A stretch of DNA of 64,000 bases, taken from NCBI GenBank assembly GCA_031257195.1, contig JAIRPD010000094.1, forward strand, positions 1-64,000. Reading direction: 5' to 3'. Made by a program: the position numbers and the translations under genes. Shown one piece after another: positions 7,973-16,344 of this stretch (position 1 is the first letter of the stretch; each line of letters begins with the position of its first letter). A model generated the notes under the pieces. The model saw only the letters and a program-made list of their open reading frames with translations. It was not told the origin of the DNA and searched no databases. Source of the stretch: Treponema sp. GTDB lineage: Bacteria; Spirochaetota; Spirochaetia; Treponematales; Breznakiellaceae.

Positions 7973-8707
7973 ATGAAACGATTAACAGTAACCTTCCTGT
8001 TCATAACTCTTGCCGCGGGGCTTTTTGCCCAGGCTCAGCAGCAGACGGAGGTGGGGCAGGAAAACGCCGCCCAGATAGGCATTGCCGAGGCCCAGCAGAA
8101 ACTCAAAGAAATTTCGGTGGACAAATTCGAGATGGAGGGCTTTTGGCGGGCCGTTATCTCCTACGACGAGGGCTATACCGCCTACAGGCTTTTTGAGGGT
8201 GGTCCCGCCGCCAAGGTTCCCGTTCCCGAGGAACAGGATCTTAATATCCCCGACAAGTATGTTTTTGGCGTCAGGGTGGATTTTATCCGCCGGGGCATTA
8301 ACAGCGTCTTTGTCAGATCCGAGCGGCCCCTCCCCATAGAGGGAATTACCAAGACCGTTTCGGTCTGGGTGGCGGGGCGTAATTTTAACCATACCCTTAA
8401 CCTTCTGCTGGAGGATGTCTTTGGCCGGTACTATGAGCTGTACATGGGGAAGCTGAATTTCCAGGGCTGGAAGAAGATGACCGTGGCGATCCCTCCCCAG
8501 GCTGTTGACGGCCTTCATGGGATTATCCAAAGGAACTACCACTACGGCAACCAGATGCTGGGGATCAAAATCCTCGGCTTTCGCATCGACTGTGATCCCG
8601 CGGACGCCTACGGTTCCTATTACGTGTACTTTGACGACCTCCGGGCCGTAACAGACCTCTTTGCCGAAGATGTAAGGGACGCTGACGATCCTAACGACAG
8701 TTGGTAA
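7973..8707 (+). CDS. flaA: Flagellar filament outer layer (sheath) protein FlaA, copy 2
   Basis: The 244 residues start with a signal peptide (LTVTFLFITLAAGLFAQA) and show the same plan as the preceding protein: TKTVSVWVAGRNFN, LLEDVFGRYYELYMG, FQGWKKMTVAIP, GIKILGFRIDCDP and YYVYFDDLRAVTDLF. The two are clearly diverged paralogues rather than a recent duplication. The start is preceded by GGAGG. A hairpin terminator follows, so the two genes form one transcript. Confidence 0.92.
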   Translation: MKRLTVTFLFITLAAGLFAQAQQQTEVGQENAAQIGIAEAQQKLKEISVDKFEMEGFWRAVISYDEGYTAYRLFEGGPAAKVPVPEEQDLNIPDKYVFGVRVDFIRRGINSVFVRSERPLPIEGITKTVSVWVAGRNFNHTLNLLLEDVFGRYYELYMGKLNFQGWKKMTVAIPPQAVDGLHGIIQRNYHYGNQMLGIKILGFRIDCDPADAYGSYYVYFDDLRAVTDLFAEDVRDADDPNDSW

Positions 8708-8730
8708 TCCAGGTTTTACGGGTTTTTGAG

Positions 8731-8760
8731 GGGACTATCCAGGCGGGTAGTCCCTTTTCG
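8731..8760 (+). terminator. Rho-independent terminator after flaA pair
   Basis: GGGACTA (8731-8737) and TAGTCCC (8748-8754) form a 7-bp stem with a 10-nt loop, followed by TTTTCG TTT. The rest of the gap to 8878 holds only short inverted repeats (AAGGAG/CTCCTT) and no gene that I can see. Confidence 0.8.
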
Positions 8761-8878
8761 TTTATATGATGGGGGAGGGGAAGGAGGAATTCTCTCCTTG
8801 CCGGTGGGGAATGGCGATGGTTTGTTCTAATTACGAACATGGCGTTGTTCCCGGTGTACGTCCCGGCGGTTCGCTTCT

Positions 8879-9646
8879 TTAGTCCGCCGGGCGCGCGCGA
8901 GGGGGAGGCTTTTTGCCGCGGCGCTTCGCGGGGGATGGGGGCTTTTTCCCGGCGGTCCGGTAAACCCAGCTGCGGCCCTCTTTCCGTGGTTTTTCCACCA
9001 GCCCGGCTTTTTCCAGCACATAGAGGGTCTTCCGGGCCAAAACGGGGCTGATGCGGGCCGCGGGGGCCATGGTTTTGGCGGTAAATTCGCCTTCCAGGGG
9101 GAGAAAGCGCAGCCAGTGGCTCTTTTTTTCCAAAACGACCCCCTCCCGCCAGGAATCGAGGATCCGGTCCTCTATGCTTATCCCCTTTCGCCGCCAGGAA
9201 CCTTTGCCGTCGTCCCGGCGGCGTTCGGTGGCGTCCACCAGGGCGATTTCCACGGTCAGTCCCGGGAGCCCCACCAGGCCCGGGGCGTAAATCAACTCGT
9301 TAAAAATGTCCCAGGCCGTTCCCTTTCGAGGGCTTTTTCGGCGGGAAAGGAGATTTCCCTCCGCGTCGTAGAGTTCTATGTTTTTATTCACGATCACGGG
9401 ATAGATAAGCCGGACTTTGCCCCGGGCGGCCAGGAGGGGGACCTTGTTTTTAAGGGCGCTGAAATTACCGGTCTGTATTTCCACCGCCTCTCCGCCGGGG
9501 CCTATGGCGTCGCAGACAAAGCCGTCCAGGGTTTCCTCGGTCCTGCCCGGCTCCGCGTAAAAAAACTTGAGCGCCCTGTGCAGGCCGCTTTCGTTTTCCT
9601 GGCCGATGCCGCGGAACGACGGTTTTTGGCGCCTAGCGGAGGTCAT
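8879..9646 (-). CDS. Uncharacterised protein with PD-(D/E)XK-like N-terminal half and winged-helix-like C-terminal half
   Basis: A 255-residue protein. In the N-terminal half FVCDAIGPGGEAVEIQTGNF has an acidic residue spaced before an E-x-Q motif after a glycine loop, like many restriction-endonuclease-fold proteins, and is followed by KVRLIYPVIVNK. The C-terminal half has helices and ARKTLYVLEKAGLVEKPRK, EGRSWVYR, which looks like a winged helix, then a very basic Pro/Lys/Arg tail. Both points suggest DNA binding. I do not recognise a named family. It overlaps the upstream gene (9633-9905) by 14 bases, so the two form a unit. Confidence 0.55.
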   Translation of the reverse strand: MTSARRQKPSFRGIGQENESGLHRALKFFYAEPGRTEETLDGFVCDAIGPGGEAVEIQTGNFSALKNKVPLLAARGKVRLIYPVIVNKNIELYDAEGNLLSRRKSPRKGTAWDIFNELIYAPGLVGLPGLTVEIALVDATERRRDDGKGSWRRKGISIEDRILDSWREGVVLEKKSHWLRFLPLEGEFTAKTMAPAARISPVLARKTLYVLEKAGLVEKPRKEGRSWVYRTAGKKPPSPAKRRGKKPPPRARPAD

Positions 9647-9905
9647 CCGGCGCGGCCTCCGGGGCTTGGGTATACGGAAAAAGTTCCTCCGCGGCCAGGA
9701 GTTCCAGGAAATGGCGGGTTTCGCGGCTTCCCTTTTTTTCGGAGGTCTGTATCCGGGCCACCCGGAAAGCGATCATCCTGTGGGTGGGCAGGGGCAGGGG
9801 CAGAATCCGGCCGTTTATGTCCACCAGGGCGTTCAGGGGCAGCCGGCCGGGAACTTCCTGGGCGTCGCCCTCGGGAAAGACAATAAAAAAATCCTCCATA
9901 AACAT
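9633..9905 (-). CDS. Small uncharacterised protein
   Basis: The frame is open from 9941, but a -10 box (TATGCT) lies within it and ends 7 bases before the ATG at 9905. I therefore take the start MFMEDFFIVF there (90 residues). The sequence has a beta-rich look (VPGRLPLNALVDINGRILPLPLP, MIAFRVARIQTSE) and ends Pro/Asp-rich. The family is not recognised. It is read with the nuclease-like gene downstream, which it overlaps. Confidence 0.5.
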   Translation of the reverse strand: MFMEDFFIVFPEGDAQEVPGRLPLNALVDINGRILPLPLPTHRMIAFRVARIQTSEKKGSRETRHFLELLAAEELFPYTQAPEAAPDDLR

Positions 9906-9912
9906 GGGTAAG

Positions 9913-9941
9913 AGCATAGCAGGAGGAAAAAAAACCCGCAA
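9913..9941 (-). promoter_or_regulatory. Candidate leaderless promoter of the 9905 gene
   Basis: Minus strand TTGCGG (9941-9936), 17 bp, TATGCT (9918-9913), then 7 bases to the ATG at 9905. No Shine-Dalgarno sequence fits. Confidence 0.5.
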
Positions 9942-10038
9942 TGCCGCGTTTTGCCGCCTTTACTATACGAATGTTAAGAAAAACTAGAGAAATTTGTAAC
10001 TATTCATATTATTTTTTCTTTTTTTTGGCCTAACCCGC

Positions 10039-10067
10039 TTGACTAGGGCTCTTTTTGTTCAAATAAT
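10039..10067 (+). promoter_or_regulatory. Promoter of the mraZ division operon
   Basis: TTGACT (10039-10044), 17 bp, AATAAT (10062-10067). The MraZ operator repeats begin at the -10 box. Upstream, 9942-10038 is unusually AT- and T-rich for this region and holds no gene. Confidence 0.7.
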
Positions 10068-10122
10068 GGGAGAAAGTGGGAAAGAATTAAGTAAAGTGGG
10101 ATAAAGTAGGAAAAAGTGGAAT
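10063..10122 (+). promoter_or_regulatory. MraZ operator: 10-bp direct repeats phased from the -10 box to the mraZ start codon
   Basis: Copies of AAAGTGGGAN fall in strict 10-bp register: 10073-10082, 10093-10102, 10103-10112 (AAAGTAGGAA) and 10113-10122 (AAAGTGGAAT, running into the ATG). The register at 10063 keeps TGGGA, and the one at 10083 is degenerate. MraZ from other bacteria binds repeated GTGG/TGGGA boxes spaced by about one helical turn upstream of its own gene, so this is very probably the autoregulatory site. Binding would cover both transcription start and ribosome binding region. Confidence 0.85.
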
Positions 10123-10609
10123 GGCATTGCTAAGCGGGGAGTATCAGGCGACTCTGGATGATAAGGGCCGGATAAGCATACCCGCCCGTTTTAGAGAGGG
10201 GGTACCCGATAACGTCCTTGTTTTAACTAGGGGTTTGATAGAACACTGCGTTTGGGCTATGACGATGGAGAATTGGGAGGAATTTTCGGCCCAGTTCAAA
10301 GGGCGGCTGTCCATACCGCTCCAAATGGCCGACATGGTGCATCACCGGATGCTCCACTCGACCTACGAGGTTGAGCTTGACAAGGCGGGCCGTATCGCGG
10401 TACCCCAGAAACTGCGGGACTTCGCGGGGCTTTCCAAGGACTGTGTGGTAACCAGCGATGGTTTCCGGATCGAGATCTGGGACGCGGCCCGGCACGCGGA
10501 TTATGAGCGGAGAATAGAGGAGCAGTTCCCTATGGTGCTGAACGAGATGGGGACGGATATGCGTTTGCTGATCGATAAAGGCGTCCAGCCGGGGAAAGGC
10601 GGCCTTTGA
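10121..10609 (+). CDS. mraZ: Transcriptional regulator MraZ
   Basis: A DNA-binding protein of 162 residues that autoregulates the division/cell-wall operon. It has two AbrB-like half domains: LDDKGRISIPARF (12-24) and LDKAGRIAVPQKLR (86-99). Length is slightly above the usual 140-150 because of the C-terminal tail. It is the first gene of the cluster, under the phased operator. There is no strong Shine-Dalgarno; AGG lies 11 bases upstream inside an operator repeat, so operator binding may also affect translation. Confidence 0.96.
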   Translation: MALLSGEYQATLDDKGRISIPARFREGVPDNVLVLTRGLIEHCVWAMTMENWEEFSAQFKGRLSIPLQMADMVHHRMLHSTYEVELDKAGRIAVPQKLRDFAGLSKDCVVTSDGFRIEIWDAARHADYERRIEEQFPMVLNEMGTDMRLLIDKGVQPGKGGL

Positions 10610-10635
10610 ACAGGAAATTAAGGGGTGAGGGGGAT

Positions 10636-11589
10636 ATGAAGGCTGTCCATACTCCGGCGCTGCTGGAAGAAACAATCCGCTATCTCGCGCCCCGGCGGGG
10701 AGGGGAACTCATGGTGGACGCTACCCTGGGCGAGGGGGGGCACAGCGGGGCTTTTCTTGAGCGTTTCCCCACCCTGCGGATCCTGGGGCTGGACGCGGAT
10801 GGGGAAATCCAGGAGCGGGCCCGGGAACGGCTGAAGGCTTTTGGGGACCGGGCGCGTTTTTACCGGGTTTGGTCCCAGGAATTCTTTGCCGCCTACCCGG
10901 CGGATTTGGACAGGCCCGACACGATTCTCTTTGATCTGGGGATCAGCCTGTACCATTACGAAAGTTCCCGCCGGGGTTTTAGTTTTTTAAAGGACGAGTA
11001 CCTGGATATGAGGATCGATACTTCCCGGGGAAGAACCGCGGCGGAAATAATCGCCGCCCTTTCGGAGAGGGAACTGGCGGATCTGCTCTATTTAAAGGGC
11101 GGGGAGCGCTATTCCCGCCGCATAGCCAGGGCGGTGGCGGCGGCGAAAAAACGGGGTCCGGTAACCACCACCGGGGCCCTGGCGGAACTGGTGAGCGCCT
11201 CGGTGCCCGCCGGATACCGTCGCGGCCCCACGCATCCCGCCACCCGGAGCTTTCAGGCCCTGCGGATAGCGGTAAACGGCGAGGCGGAAACGCTGCCGGT
11301 TCTGCTGGAAAAAGCCCTGGGGGTTCTTAAGGCCGGGGGCCGCATGGGGGTGATTAGTTTTCATTCCGGGGAAGACCGGGAGGTTAAACATTTTTTCCGG
11401 GCGAAAAGCCGGGAGTGTACCCCGGCCCCGGAAACGCCGATAGGTAGAAGTGGAGGGTTCCCGGTGGTTAAGATCCTTACCCCCAGGCCTGTTTCCGCGG
11501 GGGAAGGGGAGCGGCGAAATAATCCCCCCTCCCGGAGCGCCAAGTTCCGGGCGGTGGAAAAGATAAACGATCCCGGGGTAAACGCGTGA
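10636..11589 (+). CDS. rsmH: 16S rRNA (cytosine1402-N4)-methyltransferase RsmH (MraW)
   Basis: Methylates C1402 of 16S rRNA with S-adenosylmethionine. The start ATG at 10636 gives MKAVHTPALLEETIRYLAPR, the family N terminus; an in-frame TTG at 10606 would add ten atypical residues. Motifs are DATLGEGGHSG (28-38), FDLGISLYHYESSRRGFSF and GVISFHSGEDREVKHFF. The usual Q in DLGVSSxQ is replaced by YHYE here. The total of 317 residues is normal. It overlaps the next gene by 4 bases (GTGA). Confidence 0.95.
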   Translation: MKAVHTPALLEETIRYLAPRRGGELMVDATLGEGGHSGAFLERFPTLRILGLDADGEIQERARERLKAFGDRARFYRVWSQEFFAAYPADLDRPDTILFDLGISLYHYESSRRGFSFLKDEYLDMRIDTSRGRTAAEIIAALSERELADLLYLKGGERYSRRIARAVAAAKKRGPVTTTGALAELVSASVPAGYRRGPTHPATRSFQALRIAVNGEAETLPVLLEKALGVLKAGGRMGVISFHSGEDREVKHFFRAKSRECTPAPETPIGRSGGFPVVKILTPRPVSAGEGERRNNPPSRSAKFRAVEKINDPGVNA

Positions 11590-11873
11590 AACGCCGTTTT
11601 TTATTTTATGTCATGATCCTTTCCGTTCCCTTCTTTTTAGCCCTGGTTACCTGGCAGTCCGCCCGTTATGGTGATCTGGAGCGGGAACTCGCGAGAATGG
11701 AAGAGGTCCAGGAAGAGTGGGTGGAAAACAACAAACGGCTTATCGCGGGCATTGTCTTTTATTCCTCCCCCCAGCGGATAGAGCGTATAGCCCGGGAGGA
11801 GCTGGGCCTGCGGAAGAAGCCGCCGGAAGAGGTGCTTCAGATTTTTGTGGACGGCGAGGCGGTGAATGACTAG
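11586..11873 (+). CDS. ftsL: FtsL/DivIC-like septum protein
   Basis: A 95-residue bitopic protein with one membrane segment (FLFYVMILSVPFFLALVTW, about 5-23), a short coiled coil (LERELARMEEVQEEW) and the septum-protein end motif SPQRIERIAREELGLRKK. It sits exactly where ftsL lies in division clusters, between rsmH and murF. The start is GTG. It would bridge FtsQ and FtsB-like proteins at the septum. Confidence 0.8.
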   Translation: MKRRFLFYVMILSVPFFLALVTWQSARYGDLERELARMEEVQEEWVENNKRLIAGIVFYSSPQRIERIAREELGLRKKPPEEVLQIFVDGEAVND

Positions 11874-13323
11874 GGATACGCTGATGGATCACCGCGGCGC
11901 CGCCGAAGCTTTGGGGGCCCGGCTTTTACCCGAAGACGCGGAGGGGGGATTCTCCTCGGTGTCCATTGATTCCCGGGAGACGGCGGAGGGGGGCCTGTTT
12001 GTCGCCCTCCGGGGTTCCAGGACCGACGGCCACCGTTACCTTTCCCGCGCCTTTGAGGCCGGGGCCGCCGCCGCCCTGGTTACGGAACGGGGTATGGAAG
12101 AGGCGGGTTTTGACAGGGAGAGGGCCCGGGAAAGCGGGGCGGTGTTGATCCTGGTAGAGGATACCCTTAAGGGGCTGCAGGATTTGGCCGCGGCCTACCT
12201 GGACCGTTTTCCCCGGCTGCTCCGGGTGGGGATCACCGGCTCCGCGGGCAAGACCACCACCAAGGAAATCGCCGCCGCCATGGTGGGCGGGGAGAAAAAG
12301 ACGGTGGTAAATCCGGGGAACCTCAACTCCGAAACGGGCCTGCCCCTGGCGGTCTTTAATGTCCGGGAAGAACATGAGGTGGGTATTTTTGAGGCGGGGA
12401 TGAACCGGAAGGGGGAAATCGGGGAGTTGGCGGCGGTACTGAGGCCCCAGATTGCCCTGATCACCAACATAGGCTCCGCCCATATCGGCGTCCTGGGAAG
12501 CCGGGAGGCGATCGCCGGGGAAAAGAAGGACCTTTTTTCGCGGTTTACCGGTGGGGAAACCGCCCTGATCCCCGAGGACGATCCCTTTAGGGATTATCTG
12601 GCCCGGGACGTGAAGGGCAAGGTGGTGTTTTACGGGCAAAAAAGCCTGGAGGCCCTGGGAAAACTCACGGCCCTGCGCGGCCGGGGGCTGGAGGGGACGG
12701 AGATTGTCTGGGAGGGGATTCCCGCCGGCCTTGGTCTCCCCGGACAGCACAATGTAAGGAACGCCCTGGCCGCGGCCTCCCTGGCGGGGGAAGCGGGGAT
12801 TTCCGGAAGGGCGATCCGGAAAGGGCTGGCCGGCGCGCGGGGGCTTTTTGGCCGCGGCGAGGTACTCCGGGGCAGGACCACGGTGATTCGGGATTGTTAC
12901 AACGCCAGCCCCGAATCCGCCGCCCAGGTCCTGGCTTTTTGCGACGCCCTGGACTGGCCCGGCCGCCGGGTATACGTGATGGGGTCTATGCTTGAGCTGG
13001 GGGATCGCGAGGCGGAGGCCCACAGAAAAATTGGGGAACTTTTGGCGGAGTCCAGGGCGGAGCTGATCTTTCTTTATGGCCCGGAGATGAGGAGCGCCGC
13101 CGCTGTCCTGGAGGAGAAAGGGGCGCGCCCGGGGGGGGCGTTTTTTCACGCCGGGACCATGGAGGAACTTTCCGCCGCCCTGGCGGAAAAAATACAAGAG
13201 GGGGATCTGGTGCTTCTTAAAGGGTCCCGGGGGCGCGCCCTGGAGCGGCTTACCGGTGTGGTGATGATGGATTCCGGCCTGGCGGATCCTGTGGTAAGCG
13301 GGGGGGAAGCGGATGTTTCTTGA
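11866..13323 (+). CDS. murF: UDP-N-acetylmuramoyl-tripeptide--D-alanyl-D-alanine ligase
   Basis: Adds the D-Ala-D-Ala dipeptide to UDP-MurNAc-tripeptide. The 485 residues show the Mur-ligase plan: N-terminal SVSIDSRETAEGGLFVALRG, P-loop GITGSAGKTTTKE (122-134), NPGNLNSETGLPL, NIGSAHIGVLGSREAIAGEK and DCYNASPESAA (about 343-353). It overlaps the ftsL-like gene by 8 bases and mraY by 11, so the three are co-translated. Other Mur ligases are not in the window. Confidence 0.95.
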   Translation: MTRDTLMDHRGAAEALGARLLPEDAEGGFSSVSIDSRETAEGGLFVALRGSRTDGHRYLSRAFEAGAAAALVTERGMEEAGFDRERARESGAVLILVEDTLKGLQDLAAAYLDRFPRLLRVGITGSAGKTTTKEIAAAMVGGEKKTVVNPGNLNSETGLPLAVFNVREEHEVGIFEAGMNRKGEIGELAAVLRPQIALITNIGSAHIGVLGSREAIAGEKKDLFSRFTGGETALIPEDDPFRDYLARDVKGKVVFYGQKSLEALGKLTALRGRGLEGTEIVWEGIPAGLGLPGQHNVRNALAAASLAGEAGISGRAIRKGLAGARGLFGRGEVLRGRTTVIRDCYNASPESAAQVLAFCDALDWPGRRVYVMGSMLELGDREAEAHRKIGELLAESRAELIFLYGPEMRSAAAVLEEKGARPGGAFFHAGTMEELSAALAEKIQEGDLVLLKGSRGRALERLTGVVMMDSGLADPVVSGGEADVS

Positions 13324-14392
13324 GTTTCTTTATCCCCTGGTTCGTTATTTTAAGCCCTTTAACGTATTCCAGTATTTAACCTTCCGGGGGGCTTACGCGG
13401 CGCTCACCACCCTGCTGTTCTGTTACCTCCTGGGGCCAAGGATCATCGAGGCCCTGCGGAAACTGAAAGTGGGGCAGGCCATCCGGAACGACGGCCCCCA
13501 GAGTCATCTGAAAAAAGGGGGAACCCCCACCATGGGCGGGGTGATGATCCTTCTTTCCCTGGTCCTCGCCGCCCTGTTATGGCAGGATGTGGAAAACGCC
13601 ATGATCTGGCTCTGCCTGGGATCTCTTCTGGCTTTTGGGGCCATAGGGTACGCGGACGATTACCTGAAGGTGACGAAGAAAAATTCCGACGGCCTCCCGG
13701 GATGGGTCAAGTTCAGCGCCCAGCTGGGGGTCGCCCTGGCAATCGCCCTGATCCTCTACTTTTCCGGACGGGAGGAAATTACCTATTTGTACATTCCCTT
13801 CTTTAAGAACCCTGTCCTGGATTTAGGGCCCCTTTGGATTCCCTTCGCGGTGCTTCTGATGGTGGGGGAATCCAACGCGGTAAACCTTGCCGACGGCCTG
13901 GACGGCCTTGCCACGGGGCTTCTCCTTTCGGTGTTCGCTACCCTGGGGATTTTAAGTTACCTTTCCGGCCGGGCGGACTTTTCCGCCTACCTGGGGATTC
14001 CCTACATAGAGGGCGCCGGGGAATTGACGGTGTTTTGTTTGGCCGCGGTGGGAGCCTGCGTGGGTTTCCTGTGGTTCAATACCCATCCCGCGGAGATTTT
14101 TATGGGAGACGTGGGGAGCCTTTCCCTGGGGGGAATCATCGCCACCATTTCCCTGATTCTAAAGAAAGAGGCGCTGATTTTGATCATCGGCGGGGTCTTT
14201 GTGCTGGAGGCGGCCTCGGTGATCCTGCAGGTTCTTTCCTATAAGCTGTGGAAGCGGCGGATCTTTAAGATGGCGCCCCTTCATCATCATTTTGAGTTAT
14301 CCGGCTGGATGGAAACCAAGGTGGTTGTCCGTTTCTGGATTCTTGGGGGGCTCTTCGCGATTATAGCCCTCTCCACATTGAAGATACAGTAG
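13313..14392 (+). CDS. mraY: Phospho-N-acetylmuramoyl-pentapeptide transferase MraY
   Basis: Makes lipid I from UDP-MurNAc-pentapeptide and undecaprenyl phosphate in the inner membrane. The 359 residues hold about ten membrane segments and the family motifs HLKKGGTPTMGG (65-76), YADDYLKV (113-120), NAVNLADGLDGLATG and MAPLHHHFELSGW. All catalytic aspartates of the family appear present (ADDY, LADGLD, MGDVGS). Confidence 0.97.
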   Translation: MFLEFLYPLVRYFKPFNVFQYLTFRGAYAALTTLLFCYLLGPRIIEALRKLKVGQAIRNDGPQSHLKKGGTPTMGGVMILLSLVLAALLWQDVENAMIWLCLGSLLAFGAIGYADDYLKVTKKNSDGLPGWVKFSAQLGVALAIALILYFSGREEITYLYIPFFKNPVLDLGPLWIPFAVLLMVGESNAVNLADGLDGLATGLLLSVFATLGILSYLSGRADFSAYLGIPYIEGAGELTVFCLAAVGACVGFLWFNTHPAEIFMGDVGSLSLGGIIATISLILKKEALILIIGGVFVLEAASVILQVLSYKLWKRRIFKMAPLHHHFELSGWMETKVVVRFWILGGLFAIIALSTLKIQ

Positions 14393-14399
14393 GCCGAAG

Positions 14400-15527
14400 A
14401 TGGAACCGCGATTTATCATGGAAAGGGCTGGCCGCGGAAACGTCCAGGATCCGCTTTTGGCTGCCGCCATTCTGCTCCTTACCGGCATTGGGCTGGTAAC
14501 CCTCTATTCCTCATCCTACGCCTTCGCGGAACGGTTTTTTGGGAACGGCCTGTACTTTATTTCCCGTCAGGGAATGTTCGCCCTCCTTGGGTTTGGCCTT
14601 TTCTTTCTGTTCTCCCGGATCAACCTGGACTTTATCCGCCGGTGGATGCCGCTGATCATCGGGGGAACCATGGCGCTTTGCGCGCTCACCTTTATTCCCG
14701 GCGTGGGGATAATGAAAAACGGCGCCGCCCGCTGGATCCGGCTGGGGGCTTCCACCTACCAGCCTTCGGAGATGGTTAAACTGGTGCTGCCTTTTTATCT
14801 GGCCCATATCTTTGACAAAAAAAACGACAGCCTGGACTCTTTCCCCGCCGGGGTATTGCCGCCCGCGGTGATCACGGTGATCTTTTGCGCCCTCGTTTAT
14901 TCGCAGAACAATTTTTCCACCGCCTTTTTTATCCTGATCAACGCGCTGATCCTCTTTTTCCTGGCGGGGATCAAGCTGCGCTACTTCTTTGGGGCCGCGC
15001 TGATCTTCCTGCCGCTTTCGGCGTTTTTTGTCCTCACCGAGGAACACCGGTTCCGGCGGGTCTTTAGCTTTTTCCTGCCCGAATGGGAACCCCAGGGGGC
15101 GGGGTATCAGATTGGCCTGAGCGTCGCCACGATTAGGTCCGGGGGATTTTGGGGCAAGGGTATAGGCCAGGGGACCAGGAAGATCGCCAGCGTGCCGGAG
15201 ATTCATTCGGACTTTATCTTCGCGTCCTTCGCGGAAGAGATGGGATTCGCGGGGGTTCTGGTTATCTTTATCCTCTTTGCCCTCTTTGCCTTCGCGGTTT
15301 ACCGCCGCGCCCTGCGAAGCCATACCCCCTTTAGGCGGCTGTTGACCTTTGGCCTGGGCACGATGATCCTTTCCCAGATCCTGCTTAACATCGCCGTGGT
15401 GATTGGGGCGGTTCCCACCACCGGCATACCCCTGCCGTTTTTTTCCGCCGGGGGGTCCTCGCTGGCCACTACCCTGGTGATGTGCGGGTTACTGATTAAC
15501 AATTCACGGGAGGCGGATCATGTCTAG
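14400..15527 (+). CDS. ftsW: Septal SEDS glycosyltransferase FtsW
   Basis: The polytopic SEDS protein polymerises lipid II at the septum with a class b PBP partner. The 375 residues contain KNGAARWIRLG near residues 100-110, YQPSEMVKL, and the late motif GAVPTTGIPLPFFSAGGSS. The position directly between mraY and ftsQ favours FtsW over RodA. The gene starts 7 bases after mraY and overlaps ftsQ by 8 bases. No murD or murG is found between them. Confidence 0.9.
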   Translation: MEPRFIMERAGRGNVQDPLLAAAILLLTGIGLVTLYSSSYAFAERFFGNGLYFISRQGMFALLGFGLFFLFSRINLDFIRRWMPLIIGGTMALCALTFIPGVGIMKNGAARWIRLGASTYQPSEMVKLVLPFYLAHIFDKKNDSLDSFPAGVLPPAVITVIFCALVYSQNNFSTAFFILINALILFFLAGIKLRYFFGAALIFLPLSAFFVLTEEHRFRRVFSFFLPEWEPQGAGYQIGLSVATIRSGGFWGKGIGQGTRKIASVPEIHSDFIFASFAEEMGFAGVLVIFILFALFAFAVYRRALRSHTPFRRLLTFGLGTMILSQILLNIAVVIGAVPTTGIPLPFFSAGGSSLATTLVMCGLLINNSREADHV

Positions 15528-16344
15528 CGGATATATATACGGGGACGAGGCGTTTAACGTCAAGACCTCTCCCCGCCTGTGGGGGGATAAAAAACTTAAG
15601 CGGCTCCTCGCGGTCCTGGCGGTGGTTCTTGGGGCGGAGCTGGTTTGGCTTTTTGGGATCAGTCCCTGCATGCCCCTCTCCAGGGTGGAGATTTCCGGTA
15701 TCCCCGGGATCGACCGGGGGGCGGTTCTCGCCCTGGCGGGCATAGGGAGCCATTCCTCCTACATGACGGTGAACGCCCCCGCGGCGGAGCGGGCCCTGCG
15801 GGAACTTCCCGTGGTCCGGGCCGCCCGGGTGGTAAAGCTTTTTCCCAACCGGGTAAGGATAATCCTGGAGAAACGCCGGGCCGCGGCCATGACCTTTGTG
15901 GAGGCGGGGGAACGGATCTTTCCCGCGCTGATCGACGGGGACGGCATGATCATCAGCCTGGGCAGGGAGGGCTTTCAGCGGGACGAGCGGCTGCCGGTAA
16001 TTTCGGGCCTTGCCCTGGAGGGGGTTTCCCCGGGGATGAGGCTTCCCCGGATCTACGGCCCCCTTTTCTCGCGGCTGGAAACCCTGGCCCGGGACGCGCC
16101 GGAACTGCTGTCCACGATTTCGGAAATCAATATCAAGCAAAAAAATTACGGCGGCTTTGATCTGACCCTTTTCCCCGCCCATAGGGGCATTAGGGTAAAG
16201 ATAAACGAGGATATTAATGAGGAAACCCTCCGGTATATGCTGCTTATGCTGGACGTGCTTTCCGCCTCGCCCCGCCCGGTGGAGGAGCTTGATTTTAGGA
16301 CTGGAACCGCTTCGTACAGGATGAAGGAGGCCCGCTCTGGCTAG
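15520..16344 (+). CDS. ftsQ: Cell division protein FtsQ
   Basis: The 274 residues have a cytoplasmic N-terminal part, a membrane segment (LLAVLAVVLGAELVWLFGI, about 29-47), a POTRA domain (MPLSRVEISGIPGIDRGAVLALAGI) and the FtsQ core with LRELPVVRAARVVKLFPNRVRIILEKRRA. FtsQ joins the FtsBL complex to the divisome. Sequence around the stop supplies the ribosome binding site of ftsA. Confidence 0.9.
   Translation: MSSGYIYGDEAFNVKTSPRLWGDKKLKRLLAVLAVVLGAELVWLFGISPCMPLSRVEISGIPGIDRGAVLALAGIGSHSSYMTVNAPAAERALRELPVVRAARVVKLFPNRVRIILEKRRAAAMTFVEAGERIFPALIDGDGMIISLGREGFQRDERLPVISGLALEGVSPGMRLPRIYGPLFSRLETLARDAPELLSTISEINIKQKNYGGFDLTLFPAHRGIRVKINEDINEETLRYMLLMLDVLSASPRPVEELDFRTGTASYRMKEARSG

Noticed and set aside
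8761-8878. Possible small RNA or tRNA gene after the flaA terminator
   Set aside because: No cloverleaf, promoter or terminator pattern was found; only short inverted repeats are present.
9942-10038. T-rich stretch before mraZ as a terminator
   Set aside because: There is no GC-rich stem before the T-runs, and the neighbouring gene is transcribed away from it. I take it as an AT-rich upstream promoter region.
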